NCBI GenBank assembly: GCA_963678705.1
Contig: OY783209.1
Coordinates: 13,392,001 to 13,456,000, forward strand
Direction of reading: 5' to 3'
Origin: Panorpa germanica
Lineage: Eukaryota; Arthropoda; Insecta; Mecoptera; Panorpidae
DNA length: 64,000 nucleotides
The notes under the pieces are model-generated. The model had not been told where the DNA came from and did not search any database. It saw nothing but the letters and a program-made list of their open reading frames with translations. Both the position numbers and the translations under genes were made by a program. Position 1 is the stretch's first letter, and each line of letters opens with the position of its first letter. Positions 1 to 12,306 of this stretch are shown here, one piece after another.

Positions 1-616
1 TTTCAAAGAAGTATTTGATAAAAGTGCCGCTTTACTTTTCAACGGGTGTTGTACGAATTGGTAGTATCAAGAGAAGGCGGCAATTTGATCAACGTACGTA
101 TGAACTAAGGATTATTTCACAACCATGATATCGAATGCTGCAAGTAGTCGGTTCCAGAATTATGAAGCCCTAAGAGAAGGCGCCCCTGACCACCTCAGTT
201 ACTCATCTCGTATTTTTCTTATTATTGTTTTTGCTTTGAAGTTTTCCTAATATTCTTTCGTAAGTTTTAATTACTTAACACACTTTCTTTGTACGCTGAA
301 AAATAATTATAAAACAAAAGAAAATATAATTTTTCTCATTTATTAATGAAAATATTTACAAAAAATAAAATAGGTTATAAAACATATTTTAAAACATTTC
401 AGATAATTAAAAATAAAAAAAGAAGAAATGAAAAAAAATCACTTTAAAACAAGTGGAAGTTGGTTTTAGAATGACATAAGCACCATCTACCGAGCTCTTC
501 AGTAACTAACACTCTTAACCTTTAAAAGAATAAGATCATCGAAGTCTATCATCTGCTATCATCATTGACATCGATAAGATGCATCCTCCTCGTCGGTTCT
601 CGTCGGTGCTCGTCGG
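1..616. other. 3' flank of the defence gene
   Basis: No convincing coding region. The part next to the gene (roughly 250-616) is AT-rich 3' UTR or downstream sequence with several AATAAA-like signals on the minus strand. Bases 570-616 hold a short triple repeat of the type CTCGTCGGT. The first 200 bases have no recognised identity. Confidence 0.4.
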
Positions 617-3600
617 TTAGTAGATCGCCTGGCCGGGCTCTGCCACTCTGGCAACGACATCAGACCAAAAAGTTCCGTAGTCCTTGAGAACAGTTCCCCT
701 GGTGGCGGAAACAGAAAACAGTATTAACATGAATTCGTTTTATTTGATTTTATTATAATATCGAATTACTGAGAGGACGACAAGATAGGTTTAGGGAATT
801 TAAAGCCCGGGGTTCAAGGCTTTGATGTCAAAAGTAATTGACAGGTAAATATTATGCTCGGATTGATAGGGAAATATGATCTTAGATATCAGATAAATGG
901 TCTCCCTTTTCTATCGAACCTTAAGGGCGTCCGCACATGAGGCGACTGATTGTAAACCTTAGCCCCAAATCTGCCCGAACCGAATGAAAATGGAACTGTG
1001 TTGTTAGTGAGAGAACGAGCGTCTATACGAGTGAGAGAAAACACTTGGCACGGCCGGTGTATATGCCGGTTTTCCATCAAAGAGACGGTTTTGTATTAAA
1101 AACACAAGAAAAACATGTTTCGTTATATTGTAATACAGTTTTCTGAAAACAGTCTGTTCACATGGAACAACATTGAATGGCGACAGAGAAGAAGAGAAGA
1201 AGGCACAAGTGTGGAAGAGGAGCTAAGAAGAAGATACAGAGAGATACAACAACAGCAAAGAATGGAAAAAATTGAGAAGGGCAAGAATAACAAAAGATAT
1301 AAAAAAATTTGGGAAAAAGAGATAGGCACAATACTTAAGAGAAAAAGACATAAAAAAACATAAGAAGGACTTAGATTTGGAAACGAGGAGAAAGGAAACA
1401 GATACTGAGCAAATAGCGAGGAAAGAATGTGTAGAGTGTGCGGAACGGAGATAGAAACATTGGAGCACACTAAGTTATCATGTGAGAAAAAGGTAATAAG
1501 CGAAAAGAATATTGGGCAGTTTAAAGGAAGGCTGTGAAGTGAATAGGTGGATGGCAGAGATAGAGAAAAGTAACGAGGAAAGAGAACGAATGGCAGAGTA
1601 GAAACAGGAGGGAGTTTTAGTAGTTTTGTTTTTATTTATATAAGAATGATTTTTATATTTTTTTTCGTTTAGAAGGAGTGAGAATGTTTAGATTTAATAA
1701 GGATCAAAATTGAATTAAGCACAATGATATGTAAATAAATGAGTTAAGGCACAAGAATATAGTGCCAAATGGCAAAAACATTAAAAATAAAATAATAATA
1801 ATAATAAGTACTGACGACATTGGGATAAATGGAGAATTGAGATCCTCCGTTCACAACTTTACAAGAATGTCAAGTACTGATTTTGAACTGTTAATTAATT
1901 TGGTAGGACCTAAAATCGCCAAGAAAAATACCATATCCAAAATATAATTGAACCAAATAAGCCAAATGATAAACAACAACTGACAAGCGCAAATATTCGC
2001 AAAGAACAAAACTGCGTGTTCAAATCAAGCAGACTAAAAAACAACAACAAACGTGTTTTCTTTGATCTTACTGACTTCATATGGGAATGTGTTTTGTTTA
2101 CTAAAACAGTTTTTAAAGACAAAAATGTTTTAAGAACTGTTCAGTTTTTACAAAACATTTGTGTTTTTGTTCGTGCTTTGTTGTTTTGTCTCCGGCATTA
2201 AATTGCAACCGAGTCCTTCCGACATTCGACTTTTTCTGTAGAGTCAACTTTATCATGAGAGAAGTTTCCGAAGCAGTCTGTATTCATAATATGGTTCATA
2301 AGTATGTATATCAAATTGCCGCTCAAGAAGCTACACACTGTCGGGTATATCCGAACTTGCTTGGAACGATACAACTTCGTAAAGAACGAACGCGGAGGCA
2401 TTTTCGTTTCCTGTTTTATCTACAGCGGATCGTTTTGGAAAGTGATACAAATATATATAATGTGAGTAGTTATAGAAATGTGAGTGCAGTGGATTGCAAC
2501 AAAGTTAGAGTTCAAGCATGTTTGAATTATGCAACGCGTTGTAGCACGGTTGAAGCACAATGCTTAAGCAATAGTTGGGATGGTTAACTACTTCAGATTC
2601 GTTTTGAAGTTTCACCTCTTTCCTATTCTTTGGTTCAAGTGTCATCTACTTTAACTCTTAAATATTTTATAAAGCGTTAGTAGAGAATTTGAAGAGCTAT
2701 TGTTGTTGAAGAACTTTCGAAAGAAAATCGTGAGAATGGGTTTGTTTTAGAACTACTGCGGGATGGGCCATCTATTGGTTTCTTTTCAAATTGTTCTTAT
2801 ACCTACACCGTTTAATATTTTTAAATAATTGTTACTTTAGTACAGAGCGTAAACCTTTCGATTATTTATGAACAATTTCAGTTAAATGGTGGCGCTTGGC
2901 ATAACTTATCAGTCGCCAAAGTTTGTTGTCACAAACGACATACCGATTTACAACACGCCTACTCAATCTTCTAGCATTTTTGTGTTTAGTAAGGTGTAGT
3001 GGAGTTGTTTCGCATTAGCAAACTTTATCAAGACAGCAAGCTTCTACCTTAATAGCTGGGACTGACTTGTAGGTTTATAATATAAAGGGTGTCTAGCGGG
3101 AATTTTTCAAGTTTAAGTTATCGGTACTCTTTTATTAGCGGGGTAGAGGTAGCTTCTGTTGTGTCGTCTTTGCGGATTTGCCATGAGTCGCTGGGCGGGA
3201 TCGCATCACGCGTTTGCAGTGAAGCAATATTCAAAATGTGATGAATCGTTGATTCGAGCGTGTCGTGCTTTCTGTTCCCACTTTGATATTCGGTGTTTAA
3301 ACGATGGTCCGAGCAAGCAGCTTATATGGTCGTGAGTACAAAGATTCCGACAAGAAGAAACATTGATTAAAATTGACCGCATTCCTCAGTCGAAACGCCG
3401 GAACGTGTGGTACAGGTGCATCAAGAAATCATTAGAAATCCAAGAAAATTAGTGAGAAAGATTGCCGACTCTCAGGCATTAAGAAGTGCATATGATTTTA
3501 AAAATTAAATTTCATCCCTATAAAATGCAAATCGTCCAGAAACTAAACGAAAGCGTTTATATTTTAAGAGAAACGTAAGCCCGAACGATGTTGGAACGTC

Positions 3601-6600
3601 GGACCCCCAGAACGCCCCCAGGACCCCCCAAACATATTGTTTAGCGATGAAGCTCATTTCCACATCGGAGTCTACGTAAATAAACAAAATATGCGTTACT
3701 GGAACCCCGACAATCAAGGGAACGGCATCAAAAGAGTTTGCACTGCCCTAAAATGACAGTATGGTGCGCCATTTCTGCTTATGAAATAATCGGTCCATAT
3801 TTTTCAATGAGAGAGAATCTGTCACTTCCTCGGTAAAGTGCCATATGATTGATTAGTTTTTGGTACCGCAATTGCAAGTGTTTCACGGACGCAACAATAG
3901 AACTCATTTTCAGCAATATAGGGCAACTCTACATACTGCCAGGATCTCAATGTTGAGGGTAAGAGAAATTTTCCCTGGAAAGTTAATAAGCAAGTACGAA
4001 GACCTACCCAGACCACCAGGTGGGGTTAACTTAAGTCTAAAGTGAACTGCCATAATTTCCGTACCATAACTGCTCTACAAGAAAATATTCGCCGTGAAAT
4101 CGCTGCTATCATCCCAGCGCTTTGTTCACGCGTACTTGCCAGTGAATGTCACTTAGAGGCCATTATTATTAAACTGTGAAATCCGCAGATTCTGGTTATG
4201 TTTCTAAAATATAATAAATATTTAAAACTTATTAGATTATTTTTTATTTAATTTCGAAATCGAAAAATTTCCGCTGGACAACCTTTACGTATGAAATAAT
4301 ACTTCATGGAGAAACAAACAAATGGCCCACTCGTTAGCTTTAAGAATATTGTTTTGTAATACCGGTTGTTAGTTAAGTATTAGATAAATGTAGGACAATT
4401 GTAAACCTGAGATTCTGTTTACAAATTATCAAACTATATACACAATTATAAATATAGTAAAGTGAAAGGCAAGTGATATTAAATAAATTATTATTATATA
4501 GACTGTACTTGTTATGTTTGTAACATATAGGAATAATTATTGTTACATAACCGTCTGTAACTCCGTCTGTTATTCATAGTACTACAAGCTGCAACATAGC
4601 ATTAATCGATGATTATTACATTAATTAAATGCTAAGAAAAGAAAGTGGAGCGTTAAATGTAGAAAACGAAAGTTACGATAGAGTTACGCAACCGTTAATG
4701 AAGGCTATGTATAATTTATAGCGAGAGAAACTGTTAAAATAAGAAATTTGGGACGAGTTTCAGCAAGGCGCTAGATAACAAGATGGCCGCCAATTATAAT
4801 GACACTTTACTTTCCACATAACCTAAAATAATTTTTATGTAAAATGATATTAACCCTGCGTGTGTATGTATACTGGGTCACTTAAGGAACAGTTGAAATT
4901 TCAAACCCCTATTTCTTTTCTATGAGCATACAGCGCGCTTCACCTATGCCCCCCAAAAAATCTAGGTAGGGACTTAAGGTTCCAGCAGCGTCCGGATCTG
5001 TCACTTTACTTGCAAAGGCGAGCCAGTGAAACTTGCCTCTTTTTTAGCTTTTCTCGTTATTTTACAGTTTTTTCATGGTTAAAATAAATGTTTTATGTAA
5101 TTTAATATATAATTTCTTAGACAATATATATAGATATTTTCAATTAGTTCATCTTTTTACTACAATAAATTTTTGAAGATGGGTGACCATTCAACGGGTA
5201 AACTATAAAAGCGAAAACGATGTTCTCTTTGTGCTTGGAAGGAAAACAGAAAAACAATGTATTCTTGTGTATTGTGCGGTGTGCCGGTTTGCGATAATCA
5301 TTGTAGTCACTTTTGTCCCAGTTATTATTATTAATTATTATTTCATAACTTTTGTATTTTCAACAATAAGAACATATTTTGCGCCGAATAATCACCGTTT
5401 CGTTTATTGTGACATTCCTGAATTCGTAAAATATTTCCCACTTTCAGATGTACAAATAATTCAACTTTTTGGAACCCACGCCAAAGACACTACACTCTTT
5501 TGAAAGCTTATAGTCTAAGGTAAAAAGCCTACTACCATTTTTCTTAATATTTGTTGGTTATAAAATTACGAATTTCTTAACAATATTCCGTTTTTTCCGC
5601 GTTTTTTACTATTTGTAAATTTTTATTAACAACGGTTTTAAACTTTGAACATTTGCACAGCGCAACTGTCCCATCAAAGACCCAGTGTACACACCATGAC
5701 TCGAAAAATATAGTGTTCACACGGAGGATTAAGTATATTTTACTTACGTGAAATAGACGTGACCAGGCTGAGCATTATTTGGCGCCACCCAGATCAGCGT
5801 CGCCTGTTGTTTGTCCTTGGGATCGCCATGGGTAACGGAACTGCACTCCGGATGAACGTTGGTGTTTGGAGTTGGATCCCAAGTACCGATCCATTGGTTT
5901 GTAGCAGCATCCCGAGCTTGAATGAAGAATCCTCGGAAGGGAACTTGTCCTTGGATTGTAACTAAGACACACAAACATATACTCGAGTTAATCACGGTGC
6001 TATAGGATAAATAGGGCTTCACACGAGCACGAGACTTTTCTCGTCTCGTCTCGTAAAATCGAGACGAGACATTTCTGAAAACTATTGAGACGATACCGAG
6101 AACGCATACGGCGAGACCGAGAGTCCCGATTCAGGTCTCGTTGACGTTATTTTAAAATAAAAATCCGAGAGAAATGAACTAAAAATCAACATAAACGTTC
6201 AACCTTTTTTACTACAGAAAAAGGTTAGGTCAAATATTTACAAAATATCTGGTAAACAAACATCTGTTAAATATTTTATTTTTTAATTTTGTCTTTTACA
6301 ACATTTTGTAGCCGAACGGAAACGAATGTTTTAAGGGAAAATAAATGTGAATATAAATTATTTACAATGCGATTGTTTGAAGACATTTTAGGCTTCAGTT
6401 GCCGCAAAAATGTTGTTAAGTGTAGGTGTTAGTAGTGCCAACCTGACAAAAAGGCCGAGATTAGATAAAAGTGATGATGCATTAAGTGAAATTGAACCAG
6501 TTAGTCAACTGTGTATAAAAAAATTCTTCAAAGTTTAAATTTTTTTTTAAATTGATACAATTAATATTGAAAAAAAAGCGATATGCTTAGTGTGAGAAAA

Positions 6601-7069
6601 ATTTAGAATAAAAAAATACAATTAGCCGAAATAATATAATCAATTACTTTGTTTAGGACTATCTTGGGATAAAGTTCTCACAATAACGAGATGTGATGAG
6701 ACGAGACGAGACATACAATTAAGAGACGGGAACGAGACTGAAATGATACCTATTTTATTTCTAAACTAACGAGAACGAGGCGAGATTTTTGAAACTTCCG
6801 TCTCGTGTAGCCCTAAAGATAAACTATTCGTTTGCTAATTGCTAGAGATAATCTAGAGGTAATTAAACACCTGTGATTCGATGTCCGGGTCCATACTGAG
6901 ATCCGGAAGCCTCAACGTGATAAGGATTCTGTTCTTGCGACGGACGGGCTTGTCCATGATTAGGTTGATTAGGACGTGACTTAACACATGTATCGATTGG
7001 AGCGCCGTCTGGGAAACCAGTTGTCGAACTAACAACTAGGAGAACTAACGATGTGATGACCAGCCTCAT
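617..7069 (-). CDS. Reeler-domain defence protein (l(2)34Fc/Hdd11-like), three exons
   Basis: Predicted secreted immune-type protein of 164 aa, the usual size for insect defence proteins of the l(2)34Fc/Hdd11 group. Exons on the minus strand: 6871-7069, 5748-5961 and 617-698. Phases (1 base, then 2 bases left over) join cleanly at GT/AG sites. Residues 1-18 form a signal peptide (MRLVITSLVLLVVSSTTG), followed by FPDGAPIDTC. The reeler core follows: GHRITVTIQGQVPFRGF, then FIQARD, then the strand GTWDPTPN and the C-terminal TFWSDVVARV. These motifs are typical of reelin-type domains; family members are induced on infection in Lepidoptera, so an extracellular defence role is inferred from homology. 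The C terminus (AIY then stop) is short. Intron 2 is about 5 kb and carries a Tc1/mariner relic and a piggyBac relic that ends about 15 bp from the exon 2 donor. Intron 1 is almost wholly a hAT-like element. A possible poly(A) signal lies at 339-344 (complement). Confidence 0.88.
1113..1807 (+). mobile_element. 5'-truncated non-LTR retrotransposon (LINE) 3' end
   Basis: A broken reading frame rich in Glu/Arg/Lys (around 1160-1360) is followed at about 1426-1480 by the cysteine-histidine knuckle CRVCGTEIETLEHTKLSC, which is typical of the region just after the reverse transcriptase in jockey/I-type insect LINEs. The copy ends in a (AAT)n tail at 1786-1806, as target-primed retrotransposons do. 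It has stops and frameshifts, so it is dead. It lies inside intron 2 of the defence gene, in the opposite orientation. The family assignment within non-LTR elements is inference. Confidence 0.6.
1810..1946 (+). pseudogene. PIF/Harbinger transposase N-terminal fragment
   Basis: The frame reads NFTRMSSTDFELLINLVGP, then KIAKKNT, which resembles the N-terminal helical region of insect Harbinger transposases (pattern MSxxDFExLLxLVxPxIxKxxT). Nothing recognisable continues it downstream, so it is a short relic. It directly follows the LINE tail. The assignment rests on a short motif and is moderate. Confidence 0.45.
1947..3082. other. Intronic sequence without recognised features
   Basis: Part of intron 2 of the defence gene. 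An open frame at 2159-2587 (plus) has no recognisable motif, and its coding character is doubtful. Composition is unremarkable. I see no gene or clear repeat here. Confidence 0.4.
3085..4285 (+). mobile_element. Degenerate Tc1/mariner-type transposon with terminal inverted repeats
   Basis: A 1.2 kb element bounded by inverted repeats: AAGGGTGTCTAGCGG at the left, and the complement of the right end reads AAGGTTGTCCAGCGG. TA dinucleotides flank both sides (3083-3084 and 4286-4287), the hallmark of this superfamily. The interior is a decayed transposase in several frames. Readable pieces include LHFIPIKCKS-like text near 3500, HIGVYVNKQNMRYWNPDNQ near 3660, TVWCAISAYEIIGPYF near 3760 and LHTARISMLRVREIFPGKLI near 3920, all known blocks of a common insect DDE transposase. 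Many stops and frameshifts mean no functional product. It sits in intron 2 of the defence gene. Confidence 0.85.
4854..5728 (+). mobile_element. piggyBac-derived element, copy A
   Basis: Flanked on both sides by TTAA (4850-4853 and 5729-5732), the piggyBac target site. The ends are imperfect inverted repeats sharing an ACTGGGTC block (CCCTGCGTGTG at left; complement of the right end TCCTCCGTGTGAAC). Near 5210-5320 it keeps the C-terminal cysteine-rich (RING/PHD-like) tail of piggyBac transposases, broken by a frameshift: CSLCAWKENRKT-like, then YSCVLCGVPVCDNHCSHFC. The main catalytic domain is missing. The same element recurs at 50401-52245 and 48269-48563. Its right end lies about 15 bp from the donor of exon 2 of the defence gene. 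Confidence 0.75.
6012..6815. mobile_element. Non-autonomous hAT-like element with GAGACGAGAC subterminal repeats
   Basis: About 0.8 kb. Ends are TAGGGCTTCACACGAG and, as complement of the right end, TAGGGCTACACGAGAC. The flanking 8-mers AGGATAAA (6004-6011) and AAGATAAA (6816-6823) match at seven of eight bases, as expected for an 8-bp hAT target duplication. Both ends carry dense CTCGTCTCG/CGAGACGAGA motifs on opposite strands, a typical subterminal transposase-binding arrangement. No transposase is visible. It fills most of intron 1 of the defence gene. Confidence 0.65.
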
Positions 7070-8535
7070 TTTCTATAAATATAAAGTGACACTTTTAGTA
7101 TATAAAATCTATTTTAAGCTTGACCTATTCATACATATTTGCACAACACTGGAAGGCTTCCCCTCTCCTCCCACCCCACTGATAAACACCCTATCCTTGA
7201 ACATACAATATCAATAGGAAATGCTTTAAGATAGTTTCACTGGTAAAACACTTTTCTACAGAATTTGGTAAATTTAAATAAGATATTATAATAACTGCCC
7301 TTAAATTAATTGCAAAAGTTTAAATTTTTGTTGTGTCATGGCGTCGTATATGTATGTACACATAATCAATTTAACTTAAAGGGAGGATAAGGTCAAAACG
7401 ATAAAAAAGCATGTTTTCGATAAAATAATTATTTCTATAATTACTACGTGATAAAATAACATTTGAAGAATAATATGTGAAATTTTCATAAATAAATATC
7501 AAGAAATGAGTAAATGACAGCGAATCTCCGCAGACGTCACAAAAAAGAGTAACATTGCGGTGCCACTCATAACTCATGACTGGATTATCTTAAGTTGAAA
7601 AACCAAAATGATTTCATTAGTTGATAAGTTTCTGCAGATAACGATGTTTTTTATTGATTTTTCAATTTTTTAAGCACTTAAAAGGCAAAATACCGATTTT
7701 TCATGAAAAAAATCAGAAACTTTGCTATTTTAAAATACGTTAAAATACGTCGGCATTTATGTAATGAAAGAGTGTGCAAAATTTCAAAAGAATCAGTCCA
7801 GTAGATTTTGAGCTACAGAGCGCACCGACTCTGAAAAAGCTATGTGTGAGTGTTATATGAAAAACGCATTTAAAAAACTCTGATCCACGTTTCGAACCAA
7901 ATCTAAAACTACAAATGTCAGTGATACGTCAATGACTACTTACAGGTGTCTCGTATAAAATATAAAGTTTTGATATTATAAAGGTAGTGAACAAAGAAAA
8001 CTACAATCAATTAGTTATTAGATTGCAGTTATTCTGTACCGTTGATGAGGTTAAAAATTAAATTGTAACACAGAAATTCAAATCTTGAATAACTACATTT
8101 CCGTCTATCACCTTTTCAATATTTTAACAGCATAAAAACGCAAATATACATATTTTTTTTACAAGAAAACAATTATTACCTTAGCGTATAATCCAGCTGA
8201 TTGCACAGTATCTAACTAAACTAGCACAAATTGATATAAGAATTGAATTTCTTAATTAAATAATTTTTCTAAGCGTTCATTAATTGCCTCTCCGTACAAA
8301 CAAACCGAGCAGTGGTCAATAAACTGTTACATTTACTTATGGTTATTATATTTTATATTAATTCACTTTTACCTGCGGCCAGAGTCGAAATTAGGCATTT
8401 AGTAAATATTTTCTGTAGAGACTGTTAAGAAAAATATTTTAAAATTATGCACAGTATAGTAGAACTAAAAAAATAAGCTTGTTATTCGCTTGTGGCTAGC
8501 TAACAATATGAACCTTGTACTTTAAGACTATTTAA
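7070..8535. other. Intergenic, upstream of the defence gene
   Basis: AT-rich sequence. The defence-gene promoter must lie just above 7069, but no distinct core element stands out. Small open frames on the minus strand (e.g. 7371-7577) show no recognisable motif. Bases 7600-7900 look like an old dispersed repeat of unknown class. Confidence 0.35.
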
Positions 8536-8539
8536 CTAG

Positions 8540-9530
8540 GGCTTCTGGACCCGACCCGACCCGATCCAGACCCGAATCCGTCGGGTACTGGTAATAAACC
8601 CGAACCCGGGACCATGGTAGAAATTCCGACGGATCCGGGTCCGAATGCTTGTGCTGGTGTAAATTCAAAATTAACTAAAACCCAATGCGTGCCTCTCGAA
8701 TTACACAGCCCAAAAATTTCCTAAATATTTATTTATATACCTATATATACATATATAATATGATTGTATCATTACTAAACAAATAAATCATAAAGTTTAG
8801 TAAAGGATTAGCATAAAGAATTATGTATTAAAAAGGATATTCCTATTATGATGTCGAGACGACCACCAGACACAAGACCAATAAAAAGAAAGAACTAACA
8901 GGATTAAAGTAATTTAAGTAGCTATTTAAATGAAAAGAAATTCTTAAGTTTCAAGTAAGCACTTCATTGAGTTTTCCCAATGAGTTGGAAAGTTGCATAA
9001 ATAGCGAACATGTTAGTTGAATCATCCTATTCGATTGTAAGTATTGGTCTAATTAACAGTTGGCATTAAAAGTTTAGCTACGTAGCTAATGAGTAGACTT
9101 TTCGCGGGCTTGGCAGTTAGTTATACAGAAAACTTATATATGTTGTTAATAGATAACGATGAAAAGATATTATCAAAGGAAGAAGAATTCAATTTGATTC
9201 TAAAAAATACGGAAAACCTATGAGTGCTGTTATAGAGGCTGAAGATTTTGGAAAATTGAAGCAGGAGTTTACCCTTTTTAGGAATACAAAAAAAGAACGC
9301 TAAATCTAAAGAAGCTTAATGCCATGATATGCACGGTCAAACCAACTCCGATAATGAAAGAACATTCTCGGTGTCTGCAAATTTTTGCACCAAACTTAGA
9401 TCTTCATTGGGGTATAAGTCTCTAAATACATTGCTATTTCTTAAATATCAGTATATTAGAGCTAGTAAAATAAAATAAGTTATATTTTATTATACGGACC
9501 CGGGTTAAAGCCCTGGGTTTTCAGAATTCC
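8540..9530 (+). mobile_element. Degenerate hAT transposon
   Basis: The left end carries GGGCTTCTGGACCCGACC and the right end (complement) AGGGCTTTAACCCGGGTCC, with further GACCCG/CGGGTC motifs just inside. Near 9325-9475 a plus-strand frame reads QTNSDNERTFSVSANFCTKL, then RSSLGYKSLNTLLFLKYQY, which is the C-terminal hAT dimerisation domain including the TxxERxFS motif. Upstream coding is unreadable because of stops and deletions. No clean 8-bp target duplication is visible, so this is an old copy. Confidence 0.65.
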
Positions 9531-9539
9531 TATATTTAA

Positions 9540-12300
9540 CACAATTTAACGGAATGTAACTATTTAAATAGCAAGTAAGCGTGAAAATTGCAGTGCAGAC
9601 AATATGAGAAGTAGAAAATACTAGTAAATCTTGGAATGAGCTTGTAGCAAACTAAGAAATGTAAGACAATTTTCTATCTGGGTTATGGCTTTTTCTTTGG
9701 TAACACAAATATGATAAACTACACGATGAGACTTAACGTTGGGAGGCGAAATTAAGCTACTGACTTTAATCGTTTTCGAAATTTAGTACTTCAATGATCA
9801 AGTATGGTCCTGCTTTTGCGTGTGCCGCTAACTACAGACTCGTTTGTGGACCAGAGTGGGAGATTTAATGATTTACTTTACAAAAAACACTGAGACAATC
9901 AAAGGAAAGTTGTCTAGTAGGTTTAGCTGACTTATTCAATAATTGCCTCCGGCCACATAAAGAAAACATGGGGGCAGTCGATCACAACAACAAGCGTTTT
10001 AACAACTAGCGTTGCAAATATGTACTAGCGGTTGGACCCGGACAATTATCCAGTTCATTAATGGGACATCTTCAATCGATCAACAGCATAATGTCTAGTG
10101 ACTCCTCGGGTTCGATCCTAGGATCATTGCTATATTATCTGGGTTTGCCAGTGATTAATATTATCTAAAACGATCGTAAATTGTTCTACGACAATTTTGA
10201 CTCATAATTTATTCAACTTATAAAAAATATGTCAATCTTTGTAGTTCACAGATTTCTCAGAAATAGTGTTTTCTTTATAATGTATAATTTGCGTGTGTTT
10301 TTATTTTCCTTTACCTTCAAAAACAAGACTACTTATATTTATGTCATTAATAGCTCTTACATTATGGCGATTTCATATAAATATATCACATAAGTCTAAT
10401 AATTGTATGGATATTATCGTATATAAAATCAAAATATATAATATAATAATCATAAAATATACACGCACATTCCCAAGGGATTGTAATGGACTTGGTTAAC
10501 ATGCCATACAATAAAAGTATATTGAAATTAAACATATTATGTGACCTGACTTGTACACCACCTACATTATAATAGTGGTACTATATTGGAGAAACAAACC
10601 AATAATATTGTAAAAAATCACATTTTATTAATTTAATTACACGTAATACATAATATATACTAATTATGTTAAAGGTCATTAGGTTATCAGCTCATTAATA
10701 TGTAAAGCCGGATTACTGCAATACACTAACGGTTATTATAAGCCAGAGGGATCAACAAAAAAGTAAATGGACTTGAAAGCAATAACGTAATTTCTATAAA
10801 ACTGTACTATATATTGATAAAGATGACTATGAAGACCTCAAATGTTTAATATTAAAGGAGATATTAATAATTAAGAAAGGAATGAGCAATAAATCTGCGT
10901 GTGATGTCATATCCAATGATTTTCTATCTCTTTTATAAAACAAAGATGAACACGGGCGCGTGTGTGATACGTCAAGTTTTCTATTATGATTGTCGTAAAA
11001 CTAAAAAAATAACCTCGATTACCCTAATAATAAAAATTAAGTCATAGTTACAAGCCCTTTAATATGATTAAGTCGTCTACAGGAAATCTGTAGAAAAATA
11101 AGATTATTACATTTGCAACTTTATTATTATTGTTTGCGCAAATTATCTCTTTCGTTTTCGTATTATACTCGTATCAGGTCATTCACATTTGTCCAGTTTC
11201 GTTCTCCAGATCGTACAGTCCAGTCGGGCTCGGGCTCGGGCTCGGGCTCGAGAACCGGTATACACTCGAATCGGTGCTCTAGCCTATATTATGCTTGCTC
11301 CAACCTGGTAACAGAAAATTAATATTATCAATCTGCCAATAACAACTGCAAAACAAATTTCTTCACTTCGAGGCGATTAGACAGCGAGGTCGACAGCGAT
11401 TGAAATAATTCATCCTTGTCGATTGCCGATTGCTATTAAAAGTAAAACACTTAAAAACATATTATGTACAATTATTTAAAAATAAACAAGCATTTATAAA
11501 ACTCTTATCTATGTAGCTTTGATTACGTACTTAAGACATTATTTCAAATAATATTTATTGGTTCTTATTTCTATGGAAATATTTTTACATGCAATAACAT
11601 TCTGTGCGTCATTGTTAGTAGCGCAGTAAGAGAGAGCAGGGCCGTACCTACTACAGCGGGGCCCCTTGGACAAATAAACTGAGAAAAAGTACATAATTGC
11701 AACAGCCACCTTTGCACTGGGTCCCGTGTTTTTTTCGGCCACTCTGGGTACAGTATCTTCAAATCCTTTCTTAACTAAGTAGGAAAACTATCTCATAAAC
11801 TAAGCGAAACGAGATTCATATTTTCGCAAATTCTTTAAGAATTCTCCCCTTATATTTATCTAAAAAAGTACTTTCAATCAAACTTTACAAACATGAGTAA
11901 AATGAGTATGTTTTGAATTCCATTTCGTTTGTCTTTTTTAATTTTGTTTTGAAATTGTAGTGAGGCATCATTTACACTGTGTGATAATCATGAACTGGTT
12001 CATGCACTCTTTTACAATGTTATGAATAGTCCAGCTAAGTTATGCGAATGTAAAATCTCAAGTGCGTGTGTTACAGAATTTGCGTTTTTCTTCGGCAGTG
12101 CTTAACTTAAAGGTTGCTCTTTGAATCAACCCACGCTGAAACATGCCTGGTGGCTGCGGGAACGCATTTATTCGAGTAAACATAACGATACCGCTTGCGT
12201 ACAACTTTCGCTACATGGTTCCTTGTCTCCAACGTTTCATTCATTAAAGCCACTGCTTTCCTGCTGAACTGAGGACGCTTACTAATTGAAAAATATGACC
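9540..12300. other. Intergenic, mixed repeat remnants
   Basis: No gene recognised. It contains: a tRNA-like B box (GGGTTCGATCC) near 10109-10119, probably a SINE remnant; a diverged fragment of the ~700 bp MITE family at about 10790-10970; a short hexamer repeat (GGGCTC, four copies) at 11226-11252; hAT-like end sequence CAGGGCCGTACCTAC near 11637; and a minus-strand open patch at 12107-12300 with ALMNETLETRNHV-like text, weakly resembling a decayed patch at 27480-27690. Confidence 0.4.
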
Positions 12301-12306
12301 AACCAG

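Noticed and set aside
1115-1363. 82-codon Glu/Arg/Lys-rich frame as a host gene
   Set aside because: Downstream zinc-knuckle text and an (AAT)n tail identify it as the end of a LINE.
2159-2587. 142-codon open frame in defence gene intron 2
   Set aside because: No domain, no splice context and no paralogue in the window; overlapping frames on the other strand are equally open.
5183-5503. 106-codon frame as a host membrane protein
   Set aside because: It is a frameshifted reading of the piggyBac cysteine-rich tail; the correct frame is seen in copy B.
10060-10160. Possible tRNA gene because of GGGTTCGATCC
   Set aside because: Only a B box is visible; no acceptor stem, D arm or anticodon arm can be folded around it. 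Treated as a SINE remnant.
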